From contig JAXHNR010000001.1 in the NCBI GenBank assembly GCA_034520215.1, positions 620,001-684,000 on the forward strand: a stretch of 64,000 bases of DNA, read 5' to 3'. Shown in pieces: positions 26,991 through 36,975 of this stretch; the stretch's first letter is position 1; each line of letters starts with the position of its first letter. The notes below the pieces were generated by a model. That model ran no database searches and was not told the origin of the DNA. It saw only the letters and a program-made list of their open reading frames with translations. Source of the DNA: Candidatus Krumholzibacteriota bacterium. GTDB lineage: Bacteria > Krumholzibacteriota > Krumholzibacteriia > Krumholzibacteriales > WJIX01. Made by a program: the position numbers and the translations under genes.

Positions 26991-28205
26991 TTAAGAGGTT
27001 TTAAATAACCTTAATATTTCCTTCAGGATTTTTCTTATTAATCGCGCCCAGAAGTGGGCAAAAAAGATTCTTTTATATTCGAGTAAGCTTAAGATCAAAG
27101 TAAAACCCGAATGATATACAACTTTTGAATCTTTTTCTGTTCTTCCATCCCAAAATAAGATTGCCGATGTTCTGGAAAATCTGTCAGATTTCTCGGACGG
27201 CAAATTCAGTAGAGAATCGCGAAATGACCGAGGCAAATCCTTTGCAGCGGTTGTCATTTTATACCCTATCTTTCTCGCCAGATAAACTCCGGTTTGTGTG
27301 CCGCTGCCGCCCGGCCAACATAGAAACTCGACCTTTTTATTCAAATTTTCTTCCAGTATTTTCTTTGAATCATAAAGTTCTCTCCATATTCGTTCTTTAT
27401 ACTCTTTCTCTGATTCATACCTGTCATTTTTGTGAATTTTCTTTGCTTTTTCAGCTTGCTCGAAAAGAATTTCTTTCCATCGCGGGCCTTTAAAAAATTC
27501 AATATTACCATGTGTTTCCACATATCTTTTTAAGTCCAGAGCTATCTCTTTATCAGGAAAATATCTCGGAGATGACAGGCTTTTATCATTTTCATATACC
27601 GGTTCGCCATAGTTGATTAGATTTTCATCATCAAACTGCAAATGAGGTTTCTTATCGATATTGTTATTCCAGGTATTCCAAATATATATGTCTGAGGGAT
27701 GTCTGAAATCGATTATTTTATCCGATACCGGATACCATGTATGTGTCATAGCGTGTGACTGAGGGTCAAAGACACCTTCTTTTTCCCCTATTTGTAATTC
27801 CTGCCAGCTTAAGAAGCCCGAAGTATCCGATAAATTGAGTTTATCAATAGAGGACACTTCATCAGCGCGTTTTCTGATAATATTTCTTTTATCCACAAAT
27901 TCGGGGTTAACGAATATTGTACCTTTCATTCCATATTTTTTCATTATCGGATAAGCAAAGATCCAGTTATCGGCAAAGCCGTCATCAAAAGTTAAAATAA
28001 CGGATTTCTTTGGCAACTTTTTATTATTAAAAACAGAATTGTATAAATCTTCTAAATTTATGGTTACAAACCCCGTTTTCCTTAACCATTTCATTTGGTT
28101 TTCAAACTTATCATACGGACAGGTAAGATGCTTCCACATCCAGTCTTTATTCGGGATGCCTACTGTATGGTACATCAATACCGGAACGGGAGTTTCATTT
28201 TTCAT
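26991..28205 (-). CDS. Polysaccharide deacetylase (NodB/CE4 fold)
   Basis: 404 residues from ATG 28205; a longer frame to 28271 exists, but 28205 gives an 11-base overlap with the upstream glycosyltransferase gene and sits behind GAGG. VPVLMYHTVG opens the protein, and ILTFDDGFADN (Asp74-Asp75) and QSHAMTHTWYP supply the Asp-His-His zinc triad of CE4 deacetylases. A long insertion lies between these motifs and the catalytic barrel end (EFLCWPGGSGT). No signal peptide is seen. Expected to remove N- or O-acetyl groups from a glycan intermediate. Confidence 0.85.
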   Translation of the reverse strand: MKNETPVPVLMYHTVGIPNKDWMWKHLTCPYDKFENQMKWLRKTGFVTINLEDLYNSVFNNKKLPKKSVILTFDDGFADNWIFAYPIMKKYGMKGTIFVNPEFVDKRNIIRKRADEVSSIDKLNLSDTSGFLSWQELQIGEKEGVFDPQSHAMTHTWYPVSDKIIDFRHPSDIYIWNTWNNNIDKKPHLQFDDENLINYGEPVYENDKSLSSPRYFPDKEIALDLKRYVETHGNIEFFKGPRWKEILFEQAEKAKKIHKNDRYESEKEYKERIWRELYDSKKILEENLNKKVEFLCWPGGSGTQTGVYLARKIGYKMTTAAKDLPRSFRDSLLNLPSEKSDRFSRTSAILFWDGRTEKDSKVVYHSGFTLILSLLEYKRIFFAHFWARLIRKILKEILRLFKTS

Positions 28206-29289
28206 TGGCCGCCTCGTTAAAAATAGTCTGATAGTCATCCAGCATTTCCTTGTATGAATATTTTCTTTCATAGGTTTTTAGAGCTTCAGCAGCGTAAGAT
28301 TCGCTTTTTCGGCGGTTATCTATTAATTCTTTTATCTTTGATGATAGTTCCAAATGATTGCCCTGCTCAAACAATATTCCATTATATCCATTTTCTATAA
28401 TTGTGTTTATTCCCTTGACGTCTGAGCCGATCACCGGAAGCTTGTTGTACATTGCTTCCAGTAGCGATAGAGGAGTAGCTTCATACTTTGAAGTTATAAC
28501 ATAAAGATCTGATATCTTGTATAAGTCGGGGATATCTTCTCTAGGCACATTACCTAGAAATTTTGTTCGTTCTGAATATTTTACACTCCTGATCATTTCT
28601 TCCTTCAGGTTTCCTTCGCCGGCAAAAATTAAATATAGATTGTTTTTATCTACAAAATCACTTTTAAGTAAATTGAATCCCCTAAGTAGGGTTAGAGGTG
28701 ATTTCAGTTCCTTTAATGAACCGACGTACAAAATAATTCTAGAGTCTTTTGGGATATTATATTCTTCTTTTATAACATCAGTTTCATTTTCACTCTTTCT
28801 AAATGGCAATAGCGGAGGAATATATTTAACATTCAGTTTGGCTCTTCTATTGTATTCTTCGCAAATTCTCTCTGAAACTCCAATCAGTCTAAAAGCATTT
28901 CTAAAAGCCCAATAAAATGGGAAAAAGGGTTTCCACGGGTTCAGGCTGCCTCCATGTATTGTGATAATATATTCAATCCCAAAGATTTTTTTCAGTATAG
29001 GATATATTAACCATCCAAACCAATGAGACCGCATGTAAGAGAGGAAAATAACGTCAATCTTTTTTCGGGTTCTTAAAACATACCATAGTAATTTCAATGG
29101 CATAATGTAGCTTATGGGGCGCTGTTTTTTTACATTTACCAATTTGATATTTGCATGCTTTTTTGTGCAACATGAAAATAAAGTAACATTGTTGTTTGCT
29201 GATAATTTATCAGCAAGATAATAATTGAAAATTTCTGCTCCACCTGTAACACATGGATAAATATGATTTGAAACAAATAGAATTTTCAT
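28195..29289 (-). CDS. GT4-type glycosyltransferase
   Basis: 364 residues. The N-terminus MKILFVSNHIYPCVTGGAEIFNYYLA has the GGAE acceptor loop. The C-terminal half has RIILYVGSLKELKSPLTLLRGF, LIFAGEGNLKEE, and the E-x7-E motif in YEATPLSLLEAMYNKLPVIGSD. The GT-B fold and length are normal. It precedes and overlaps the polysaccharide deacetylase gene by 11 bases, so the two proteins are probably made together and act on the same glycan. The ATG has only a poor purine stretch upstream. Confidence 0.87.
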   Translation of the reverse strand: MKILFVSNHIYPCVTGGAEIFNYYLADKLSANNNVTLFSCCTKKHANIKLVNVKKQRPISYIMPLKLLWYVLRTRKKIDVIFLSYMRSHWFGWLIYPILKKIFGIEYIITIHGGSLNPWKPFFPFYWAFRNAFRLIGVSERICEEYNRRAKLNVKYIPPLLPFRKSENETDVIKEEYNIPKDSRIILYVGSLKELKSPLTLLRGFNLLKSDFVDKNNLYLIFAGEGNLKEEMIRSVKYSERTKFLGNVPREDIPDLYKISDLYVITSKYEATPLSLLEAMYNKLPVIGSDVKGINTIIENGYNGILFEQGNHLELSSKIKELIDNRRKSESYAAEALKTYERKYSYKEMLDDYQTIFNEAANEK

Positions 29290-29533
29290 GTTCTTGTTTC
29301 TAAAATTTTATTTTTTGTTAAAGGTACCTGATCCAATCATGATTGTTTTGTTAGAAGTATTATAGGTTCTCAATCGAATTTATTCAATCAAGTATTCATA
29401 TATAAATTTATCCAAAAGTGGTAATGTTAAGTTTAATGAATATTATGGACTTCAGGTTAGTTACTAGTTGAGTGGGCGCAATTCTTGCTTTCGGTCTTTC
29501 ATGAGCCCTTAAGTGTTTAAAATAGAATATATT

Positions 29534-30553
29534 ATGAAAAAAATTTGGATAGATATCGATAATTCACCCCATGTTCCATTATTTCGCCCTGTTATTAATG
29601 AACTGAACAGGAGAGATATTGAATGTATTATTACAGCGAGGGATTTCGCTCAGACCGTTCATCTTTTACATCTATGGGATATTCCTTTCCGGAAGATCGG
29701 GAAGCACGGTGGAAAAAACAAATTAAAGAAAATTATTAATCTTTTCACCAGAGCCAATCAGGTAAGGGGCTATATTAAAAAAAAATCAATTGATTTGGCT
29801 CTAAGCCATGGTTCACGGACTCAGCTGGTAGCAGCGAAGTTTTCAGGTATAAGATCTGTTGTTATGATGGATTATGAATATACTGAATCTAGAATATTTA
29901 ATTATCTGTCTAACTACATGTTAATACCTGAGTATATTCCTGATTCAAGATTAAGATCCGTTAATATCAATACCGAAAAGGTAGTAAGATATTCCGGATT
30001 CAAAGAAGAATTATATCTGGATAGTTTTTCGCCGGATATGGATTTTAGAGAGAATTTGAATATAGACAATCAGAAGATCCTTGTTACAGTGAGGCCTTCA
30101 GCTATGGTTGGCAATTATCATGATTCAATGAGCGAAACTATTTTACTGAAAATCATGGGGGAATTAACAGCCGATAAAGATGTTTATCCTTTGATTATTA
30201 GTAGAACAGATGAAGATAAGGATTTACTCCGAAGTAATTTTGGCGACAAGGTTCATTTTCTTGAAAAAGCTGTTGATGGCCTTCAGTTGATATGGAATTC
30301 GGATCTTTTTATCAGCGGTGGCGGAAGCATGAATCGTGAGGCCGCTCTCCTGGGGGTTCCGGCTTATAGTATATTTACAGGGAGGAAGCCCTATCTAGAT
30401 GAATATCTGCAGAAAAAGGGGAAACTAACCTTTATCGATACGGTAGAAAAAATTGATTTGCTTAATATTTCCAAAAGAGAAATTCCTGATAAATATGACA
30501 GTATAAATGCTGGTTTAGTTGAAGAAGTTGTCGATATAATATTATCTCTTTGA
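29534..30553 (+). CDS. DUF354-family protein (GT-B-like)
   Basis: 339 residues from ATG 29534; GTG 29513 would add seven residues that lack family likeness. KIWIDIDNSPHVPLFRPVI is the diagnostic DUF354 opening. LFISGGGSMNREAALLGVPAYS near the C-terminus resembles the UDP-GlcNAc 2-epimerase/MurG-type GT-B donor site. The family occurs in archaeal and bacterial glycan loci and is thought to act on nucleotide sugars; a reaction has not been assigned as far as I know. No clear ribosome site precedes the start. Confidence 0.82.
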   Translation: MKKIWIDIDNSPHVPLFRPVINELNRRDIECIITARDFAQTVHLLHLWDIPFRKIGKHGGKNKLKKIINLFTRANQVRGYIKKKSIDLALSHGSRTQLVAAKFSGIRSVVMMDYEYTESRIFNYLSNYMLIPEYIPDSRLRSVNINTEKVVRYSGFKEELYLDSFSPDMDFRENLNIDNQKILVTVRPSAMVGNYHDSMSETILLKIMGELTADKDVYPLIISRTDEDKDLLRSNFGDKVHFLEKAVDGLQLIWNSDLFISGGGSMNREAALLGVPAYSIFTGRKPYLDEYLQKKGKLTFIDTVEKIDLLNISKREIPDKYDSINAGLVEEVVDIILSL

Positions 30554-30663
30554 TAGTAACCTGATATTTTTTAGAAATACTTTTCAACTGTTTAATTAGC
30601 TGCGCTTTAGTGGTATTATGATTGTGAAATAATAGTTTAGCTAAGATTTAGCGTTGATTGAAT

Positions 30664-31806
30664 ATGCGTATATCAGAATTAATTGAAAATCATTATAAGA
30701 CCCTGAAAGAATGCGAGTTTAAAGGGTTCGATCTTTATGATGGTTTGGAAAGCAGGGTTTTTAAAAATTCACCTTTTTTTAAATCAAGGCTATTTCGGTT
30801 AGCCTGGATTCAATTTTTTAAATGTTCTCCCGTTAATTTTCGTTCTGTCTTTCTCGTCCCAAAGGGGTATAATTCAAAGGGGCTTTCTCTGTTTATTCGC
30901 GGTTTGCTCAATCTTTACAGATCAAGTAAAAAGGACGAATATTTAAAGGATGCTTACAGACTTGCAGATATAATCACCTCGCAAAAGGCGGAGAACAGAG
31001 ATTATTTTTGTTTGGGGTATAATTTTTTCTGGGAGTCAAGGTCCTTTTCCGTGCCTCCTTTTACACCTAATTTGATAGTTTCTTCCTTTGTGGCTCATGC
31101 ATTTATGGACTTGTATGACATTGATAGAAATCAGATGTGGCTGGATTACTCTTTGGGAATCGGAGAATTCGTTGAGACTGAATTGAAACTCTTCGAATCG
31201 GATAAAGAAATAATTTTTGGATATATTCCGGGTGAAAATACTATAGTTCACAATGTTAATCTTATGGGGGGCAGGCTCTTTGCCAGACTGTATTCATACA
31301 CGAAAGAAGAAAAATACAGAGAATACGCAATTAAGTCTGCGCGATATTCAATTAACTCCCAGCGTGATGACGGCGCCTGGGTGTACGGAGAGAGCGATCA
31401 CCTGCGATGGGTCGACAACTTTCACACCGGATTTAATCTTGTGGCACTGAGCGATACTCAGAAGTATATAGCCGCTGAGCGATGGGGTGAAAGCATGACC
31501 AAAGGGCTGGAGTATCATTTAGAGCGCCATTTTCTGGAGGATATGACACCGAAATATTATGATTATAAGTTATACCCGATAGATATTCATAATTTTGCCC
31601 AGGGAATTGACACCTTTTTAACCTTCGGATATGAAAATACAGCACGAAAATTGCTGGAGAAATCTATTGAATTAATGTGGAATAGTAAAAAAAATTACTT
31701 TTACTACCAGAAAAAAAGATGGTATACGAATAAGATTGATTATATTCGCTGGAGTCAGGCGTGGATGTTTTACGCGATGACCAAGTATCAAGTTTGTATA
31801 GAGTGA
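30664..31806 (+). CDS. Alpha/alpha-toroid-like protein of polysaccharide loci
   Basis: 380 residues from ATG 30664 (TTG 30658 is two codons upstream). The sequence has repeated helical hairpins with conserved aromatic segments, such as YLKDAYRLADIITSQ, MGGRLFARLYSYTKEEKYREYAI and SQRDDGAWVYGESDHLRWVDNFHTGF (written here in pieces about residues 190-260), as in six-hairpin glycosidases and uronate lyases. Homologues in capsule loci are often misnamed delta-aminolevulinic acid dehydratase. I infer a carbohydrate-active or glycan-binding role. No signal peptide, so it appears cytoplasmic. Confidence 0.6.
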   Translation: MRISELIENHYKTLKECEFKGFDLYDGLESRVFKNSPFFKSRLFRLAWIQFFKCSPVNFRSVFLVPKGYNSKGLSLFIRGLLNLYRSSKKDEYLKDAYRLADIITSQKAENRDYFCLGYNFFWESRSFSVPPFTPNLIVSSFVAHAFMDLYDIDRNQMWLDYSLGIGEFVETELKLFESDKEIIFGYIPGENTIVHNVNLMGGRLFARLYSYTKEEKYREYAIKSARYSINSQRDDGAWVYGESDHLRWVDNFHTGFNLVALSDTQKYIAAERWGESMTKGLEYHLERHFLEDMTPKYYDYKLYPIDIHNFAQGIDTFLTFGYENTARKLLEKSIELMWNSKKNYFYYQKKRWYTNKIDYIRWSQAWMFYAMTKYQVCIE

Positions 31807-31948
31807 ACTTATATTTTTTACAGTGAAATATTATTGTTTATTTACTTTTTTATCGAATCAAGTCTTTTAATTCCACGCGGGAGTATATATAAGTAGTAAT
31901 TGTTCTGAATGAATTTATAAGTTCAAGGTTAATTAAGCAGGCATCGTT

Positions 31949-32515
31949 ATGAGTGTTATATACAGAGTAAGAAAAGGGCTGCTTCGTTGGTTGTATAAGA
32001 GGAAGTTTAAATCCTGCGGCGAAAACTTCAGGTGGAATCCGATCAACAGTTCTTTTGTTAAACCTGAATCTGCTGAAATTGGAAATAATGTCTTCATTGG
32101 CGAAGGGTGTCACATTTCTGTTCATAACTCATTGAAGATAGGTGACGGTGTTGTTATTGGTCCAAGGTTAATTGTTATGGGAGGCGATCATGATTTTAAG
32201 ATAACAGGTAAACGTTTATATGAAATAAAAGAAGGAATAAATCTTCCCGTAATAATCGGAAAAGATGTTTGGATCGGCGCCGGGGTGATAATTCTAAAGG
32301 GAGTGAGAATCGAAGAGGGCGCGGTTCTCGGTGCCGGAAGCCTGGTGACAAAGAATATACCACCATATACTATAGCGGTTGGAAGCCCCGCGGGACCCGT
32401 AAGAAAACGTTTTTCCGATGAAGAGTTAAAGCGGCATTTGAGATTATTAAAATATGATAAAGATAGAATTGGTCAGTTAATTGAAGCTCGAAACAAATAT
32501 TTTGAAACAAACTGA
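31949..32515 (+). CDS. Left-handed beta-helix O-acetyltransferase (maltose/galactoside acetyltransferase type)
   Basis: 188 residues. Hexapeptide repeats run from about residue 42 to 150 (IGNNVFIGEGCHI, IGDGVVIGPRL, IIGKDVWIGAGVIILKGV, AVLGAGSLVTKNIPP). The catalytic His is in MGGDHDF (about residue 76). AVGSPAGPVRKR is the typical tail that contacts acetyl-CoA. It acetylates a sugar hydroxyl from acetyl-CoA in trimeric form. It lies 36 bases upstream of the dehydrogenase fusion gene on the same strand. Confidence 0.88.
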   Translation: MSVIYRVRKGLLRWLYKRKFKSCGENFRWNPINSSFVKPESAEIGNNVFIGEGCHISVHNSLKIGDGVVIGPRLIVMGGDHDFKITGKRLYEIKEGINLPVIIGKDVWIGAGVIILKGVRIEEGAVLGAGSLVTKNIPPYTIAVGSPAGPVRKRFSDEELKRHLRLLKYDKDRIGQLIEARNKYFETN

Positions 32516-32551
32516 TTTCACCTGAGACTATTTGATTAAATGGAGTGATCT

Positions 32552-34678
32552 ATGAAGAAGCTTATTAAAAATAACAAAACCGGTAAACTTGCAACAAAGG
32601 AAGTTCCCGTTCCTCATTTAAAAGATGGATATTTACTGGTTCAGAACCATTATTCGGCTCTAAGCGTCGGAACCGAGAGCTCTCAAGTTCAATTAGCGGA
32701 GAAAAATCTGCTCCAGAAGGCTCGTTCAAGACCTGAAGAGTTCAAAAAAGTGATCGATCTTGTTAAAACGGAAGGAATAATTTCCGCGTATAAGAAGGCG
32801 ATGAACAAACTTGAACTTCCTTCGCCTTTAGGTTACAGCTCGGCAGGCAGGGTGTTGGAAGTTGGGGGAGGAATTGAAGGGTTTAAAAAGGGAGATAGAG
32901 TGGCGTGCGGGGGGTGCGGGCACGCGGAAGTCATCGCGGTTCCGAAAAACCTGTGCGTAAAAGTTCCCGATGATGTTGATCTAAAACAGGCCGCGTTCAC
33001 TACCATAGCGTCGATAGCGATGCAGGGAGTCCGTCTGGCTGATGTGAAATTGGGAGACAATGTTGTTGTGATTGGTTTGGGAATAGTTGGACAGATAACG
33101 CTCCAGCTGATCGGGGCTTCCGGGGCCAAAGCTATCGGAATAGATATAGACAAAGATGTGGTAGATTACACAAGAAGCTTCGGCGTATTGGCGTTTCAGA
33201 GAAACGAGCGTTCACTTTTCGATAAACTCAGTTCACTTACAGGCGGTTACGGAGCTGATAAAGTTATTATAACTGCCGGTACCTCAAGTAACGACCCAAT
33301 AGAATTCGCAGCGGGCGTATTGAGGGATAAAGGGCACATTACTGTTGTTGGGGGAGTAAGCATGGATCTCCCTAGAGAACCATTTTATGAAAAGGAACTC
33401 TCTTTAAATGTTTCCCGCTCTTACGGTCCCGGCAGATATGACGTAAATTATGAGGAGAAGGGGCAGGATTATCCGATCGGATTTGTAAGATGGACAGAAA
33501 AACGGAATATGGAAGCAGTATTGGAGCTGATGGAAATAAACAGGCTTGATCTGAAGAAGTTGATAACTGATCTTTTTCCGTTCTCAAAAGCTCCCGATGC
33601 TTATAAGAAAATAAAAGACGCGAAAGTTTCTGTTACTGGAGCGCTACTGGAATATGATCAGAAAGTAGAGACCCGGCGGAAAATAGTTCTGGCTTCCCCT
33701 AAAAAGAAAAATGGTATTGGAAAAACAGAGATCAATATCGGCTTTATAGGTGCCGGAAGTTATGCTCAGAAATTTTTACTGCCGAACCTGGCAAAACACA
33801 AAAGTGTGAATTTTACCGGCCTGTCAACAGCTACAGGGATGAATGCCGATCATATAGGCAGAAAGTACGGTTTTAATTACATAACCACAGATGCTGAAGA
33901 GATAATGGGTGATGATTCCATAAATTGTGTTTTTATTGCCACCAGGCATAATCTTCACGCGAAGTTGGTTATTTCCGCGCTGAAAGAGGATAAGCATGTA
34001 TACGTTGAAAAGCCGATGGGGATAAAGGATACTGAAATAGAAGAAATAATGGAAGCCTGGAAGGAATCAAAGGGAACACTGACAGTTGGATTCAACAGAA
34101 GATTTTCTCCTTTTATAAAGAAAACGAAAAGTTTTCTAAAGGGTCACGCGGGGCCTCTCGCAATAAATTACAGAGTTAATGCCGGATATCTGCCTCCCGA
34201 TCATTGGGCGCACGATCCGGAATTAGGCGGGGGAAGGATCGTTGGCGAAGCATGCCATTTTGTAGATTTATGCGCCTTTATAGCAGAATCTGAAATCGAA
34301 AGATTCAGCGTCGAAGCTATCAACTCAACTGAGGAAAGAATTCCGGATGAGGATACCTCTATAATATCTTTAAAATTCAAGAATGGATCCATTGCGACGA
34401 TATCCTATTTTTCAAACGGGAATGATCGATTACCTAAGGAAAGGATCGAAGTTTTTTGCGAAAATTCATCTGTCGTTATAGATGATTTTAAAAAGTGCAA
34501 GTTTTTTTCCGGGAGAAAAGTTAAGAATTTTAATTTACGGAAGCAGGATAAAGGACAGAAGAACGAGATAGAAGAGTATCTTGAAATGTTGAAGGCGGGG
34601 GAACCTCTTATTCCGGCCGAAGAGCTGTTTTCTGTTTCAAAAGCTGTACTGGAAATGAAAAATCTCGTAAAGGATTAA
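32552..34678 (+). CDS. Fusion of zinc-type alcohol dehydrogenase and Gfo/Idh/MocA oxidoreductase
   Basis: 708 residues behind TGGAG. Residues 1-370 are a medium-chain dehydrogenase: GYSSAGRVLEVG, GDRVACGG and the Rossmann motif VVVIGLGIVGQ (about 171-181). Residues about 390-708 are a Gfo/Idh/MocA enzyme: INIGFIGAGSYAQKF, the EKPMG motif, and GGGRIVGEACHFVDL with the active-site His. Bi-domain proteins like this occur in heparosan/capsule-type loci and are predicted to oxidise or epimerise a sugar through a keto intermediate. Structural zinc cysteines are not apparent. The substrate is unknown. Confidence 0.88.
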   Translation: MKKLIKNNKTGKLATKEVPVPHLKDGYLLVQNHYSALSVGTESSQVQLAEKNLLQKARSRPEEFKKVIDLVKTEGIISAYKKAMNKLELPSPLGYSSAGRVLEVGGGIEGFKKGDRVACGGCGHAEVIAVPKNLCVKVPDDVDLKQAAFTTIASIAMQGVRLADVKLGDNVVVIGLGIVGQITLQLIGASGAKAIGIDIDKDVVDYTRSFGVLAFQRNERSLFDKLSSLTGGYGADKVIITAGTSSNDPIEFAAGVLRDKGHITVVGGVSMDLPREPFYEKELSLNVSRSYGPGRYDVNYEEKGQDYPIGFVRWTEKRNMEAVLELMEINRLDLKKLITDLFPFSKAPDAYKKIKDAKVSVTGALLEYDQKVETRRKIVLASPKKKNGIGKTEINIGFIGAGSYAQKFLLPNLAKHKSVNFTGLSTATGMNADHIGRKYGFNYITTDAEEIMGDDSINCVFIATRHNLHAKLVISALKEDKHVYVEKPMGIKDTEIEEIMEAWKESKGTLTVGFNRRFSPFIKKTKSFLKGHAGPLAINYRVNAGYLPPDHWAHDPELGGGRIVGEACHFVDLCAFIAESEIERFSVEAINSTEERIPDEDTSIISLKFKNGSIATISYFSNGNDRLPKERIEVFCENSSVVIDDFKKCKFFSGRKVKNFNLRKQDKGQKNEIEEYLEMLKAGEPLIPAEELFSVSKAVLEMKNLVKD

Positions 34679-34712
34679 TCTCTAATTTCAGATTAACATT
34701 AAGAGCGGGCTA

Positions 34713-35810
34713 TTACTGACCTGTAGTCGAGTCTATAATCTTTTTGAATCTTTCTTTTACAATTGAGATATCATATTTTTCCCTAGCGTCTTTGTGGGCG
34801 TTTAGGGCAATCCGCTCTCTGAATTGATCATCTTTGAGAGTTCTCTCTATATCTGAAGATAACCTCTCCGGGTTTCCGGGCAGAGTAATAACCGCGTTGT
34901 AATTGTTTTTCAGAACTTCAGATAATCCGCCGACCTGAGTTGCTACAATCGGAGTTTTTGTAGCCATTGCTTCAAGAATGACGTTGGGAATACCTTCTGA
35001 ATAACTTGGAAGAATAAGCATTGTTGACTTGTATAAATAATCTATTTTTTCATCATCAGAAAGCCATTTTCCTACCTGAATGACATGAGCAAGTTTCTTT
35101 GTTTCGACATAGTTAATCAATTCCTTGCGTTGTTTAGTTCCAAAAAAATATAGTTGAAGGCCAAATCCTTTTTTTATAAGTATTTCAGTGGCGTCAACGA
35201 GGTCATAAACGCCTTTTTCGGGAATAAACCAACCTAGGAAAAGCAACTGATGTTGTCTTCTCCGGTTATTATGCGAATTGTTAAATAATTTTAGATTGAT
35301 TGGGTTTCGTAATACATAAGTTGCTTTTTCAGGAAACAAAGAAGATATTTTTTCTTTCATGGACTCTGTAAGGACAATGAATGTGGCAGCTTTAAGTAGC
35401 AGGGAGAAAGAAAATTTCTTTTTAAACCCAGAAAGATTCATTAAAAAATCATAAAAGTGGCTAGGGTGAATATGAAATATAACCTTCTTTCGAAAAAGTA
35501 AGGCCAGGCAAAGAAAAAGAGATTTACGATAGAAACTTTTGCCTGATGAAGCATGGATATAAACCGCGCGTGTTCCTGTAATTAGAAATTTAATGAAAAA
35601 TAGAATATTTTTTAGCAGAAAAAAAAGCTTGTTTATATCTTCATCGGTTACCGAGGGGATATATTTTATTTTACATTCTTTAAAAACACCGGTATCAGAA
35701 TAAATTCTGGCTACCCTTGAAATGCCTCCAAGTCCTTTGATGTCCGGCCCAATCATGAGCATTGGTTTTGTCTTAATTGATTTGTTTTGATGTTTTTTAT
35801 TGTTAATCAT
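34713..35810 (-). CDS. GT4-type glycosyltransferase
   Basis: 365 residues. The start of the domain is MLMIGPDIKGLGGISRVARIY after a 17-residue polar leader, with the GGIS loop. HQLLFLGWFIPEKGVYDLVDA, FFGTKQRKELINY and YSEGIPNVILEAMATKTPIVAT (E-x7-E) mark the donor-binding half. It lies 10 bases downstream of the next minus-strand glycosyltransferase, indicating an operon of 36976-38316, 35821-36933 and this gene. It ends 34 bases from the convergent fusion gene. Confidence 0.87.
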   Translation of the reverse strand: MINNKKHQNKSIKTKPMLMIGPDIKGLGGISRVARIYSDTGVFKECKIKYIPSVTDEDINKLFFLLKNILFFIKFLITGTRAVYIHASSGKSFYRKSLFLCLALLFRKKVIFHIHPSHFYDFLMNLSGFKKKFSFSLLLKAATFIVLTESMKEKISSLFPEKATYVLRNPINLKLFNNSHNNRRRQHQLLFLGWFIPEKGVYDLVDATEILIKKGFGLQLYFFGTKQRKELINYVETKKLAHVIQVGKWLSDDEKIDYLYKSTMLILPSYSEGIPNVILEAMATKTPIVATQVGGLSEVLKNNYNAVITLPGNPERLSSDIERTLKDDQFRERIALNAHKDAREKYDISIVKERFKKIIDSTTGQ

Positions 35811-35820
35811 TGAGGCGATC

Positions 35821-36933
35821 CTATTTTATTAAATTTTTTCTTTCCAGCAGTTTATTATATAAACTGATATGTTCATTTACCATTTTGTCAATATGGAATT
35901 CCTTTTGAATTTTTTCTTTTCCCTTACTTCCCATAATTTTTCTCAAGTTTTCATCACTTAACAGACTGTTGATTTTTTCGGCTAACAGTTCAGGTGATTC
36001 ATGGGGAATAAGAAAGCCTGTTACGTTATCTTCAACAAGTTCTCTTGTCCCTCCGCCGTCTGTCGCTATCACCGGTTTGGCCAAGGCCATATATTCCATA
36101 ATGGAGTTGGAAATGCCTTCACCAATTTTCTCCAAATTTGTTAATAAAGTCCCTATATCAAATGTATTTACAATAGATTCCACATCATTCCTTTTACCGG
36201 TAAAGATAATTCTTTTCATACCTTTTGCCATTTTCTTTATTTGTTCTAGTTTTGGACCTTCACCTATACATATAAAAGTAACATCATTTCTTTGTTTTAA
36301 TACTCTTTTGGCGGCTAAAATTAGTGATTCGTAATCCTTGTGATAATAAAGGCTAGCTACCATCCCGACAATATATTTAGTGTCGATATTTAGTTCCTGT
36401 TTTATTCGATTTTTATCTTTCAAGTCTTTAATTCGTTCAAAATCAAATCCGTTGTGTATTACATTACCTTTATTCTCAGGTACATTATAGGATATTAATC
36501 CGGCGAACGAATTTGATTGGATAATATTTGAAAAGGGAAATGATATTAATGATCTGAAATACTGTTTTCTGTTTAATTTTTTTGGAGCATTAGCGATCAT
36601 GGCATTAATTAATTTTATCTTTTGGATCTTTGCCGCAGGGCTGGCATAGATCACCGGCATAGATCCCCACGCATGAATTATATCCGGATTCCATTTTTTG
36701 CAGATTCTATATAATTTATAAAATATCAGGGGATCTTTTTTTGTTTTTCTCTTGAGGATTATGACTTCTGTATTCAAATTTAATACTTCTTTGTAATGCA
36801 CGATATTGGTTAACAAGATAACTTTGGTGGAGATTTCCTTATTATTCAGGCCCTTTAATAATTGTACAAGACGGCGTTCCTTACCTCCCGCTTCGAGTCC
36901 ATCAATAATATATAAAATTTTCATTCTTCTCAT
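35821..36933 (-). CDS. GT4-type glycosyltransferase
   Basis: 370 residues; ATG 36933 or ATG 36924 (MKILYIIDGLEAGGKERRL) are both possible, without a strong ribosome site. GGKERRLVQLLKGL is the acceptor-side loop. YIVGMVASLYYHKDYESLI, FICIGEGPKLEQI, and KIGEGISNSIMEYMALAKPVIATDGGG mark the donor side (E-x7-E motif). Residues 130-165 contain few charged residues but no true membrane helix. Likely adds one sugar in the lipid-linked repeat unit. Confidence 0.87.
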   Translation of the reverse strand: MRRMKILYIIDGLEAGGKERRLVQLLKGLNNKEISTKVILLTNIVHYKEVLNLNTEVIILKRKTKKDPLIFYKLYRICKKWNPDIIHAWGSMPVIYASPAAKIQKIKLINAMIANAPKKLNRKQYFRSLISFPFSNIIQSNSFAGLISYNVPENKGNVIHNGFDFERIKDLKDKNRIKQELNIDTKYIVGMVASLYYHKDYESLILAAKRVLKQRNDVTFICIGEGPKLEQIKKMAKGMKRIIFTGKRNDVESIVNTFDIGTLLTNLEKIGEGISNSIMEYMALAKPVIATDGGGTRELVEDNVTGFLIPHESPELLAEKINSLLSDENLRKIMGSKGKEKIQKEFHIDKMVNEHISLYNKLLERKNLIK

Positions 36934-36975
36934 TTTTAGAATTTTCTTAACTTTATCCCTGCTAAAGCGGCAAGT

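Noticed and set aside
28206..28271. Longer N-terminus of the polysaccharide deacetylase
   Set aside because: The extra residues (MKENIHTRKC) lie within the upstream gene and precede a better ATG with 11-base overlap.
34677..34700. Hairpin between convergent genes at 34.68 kb
   Set aside because: A six-base TAATCT/AGATTA stem without a T-run is too weak to call a terminator.
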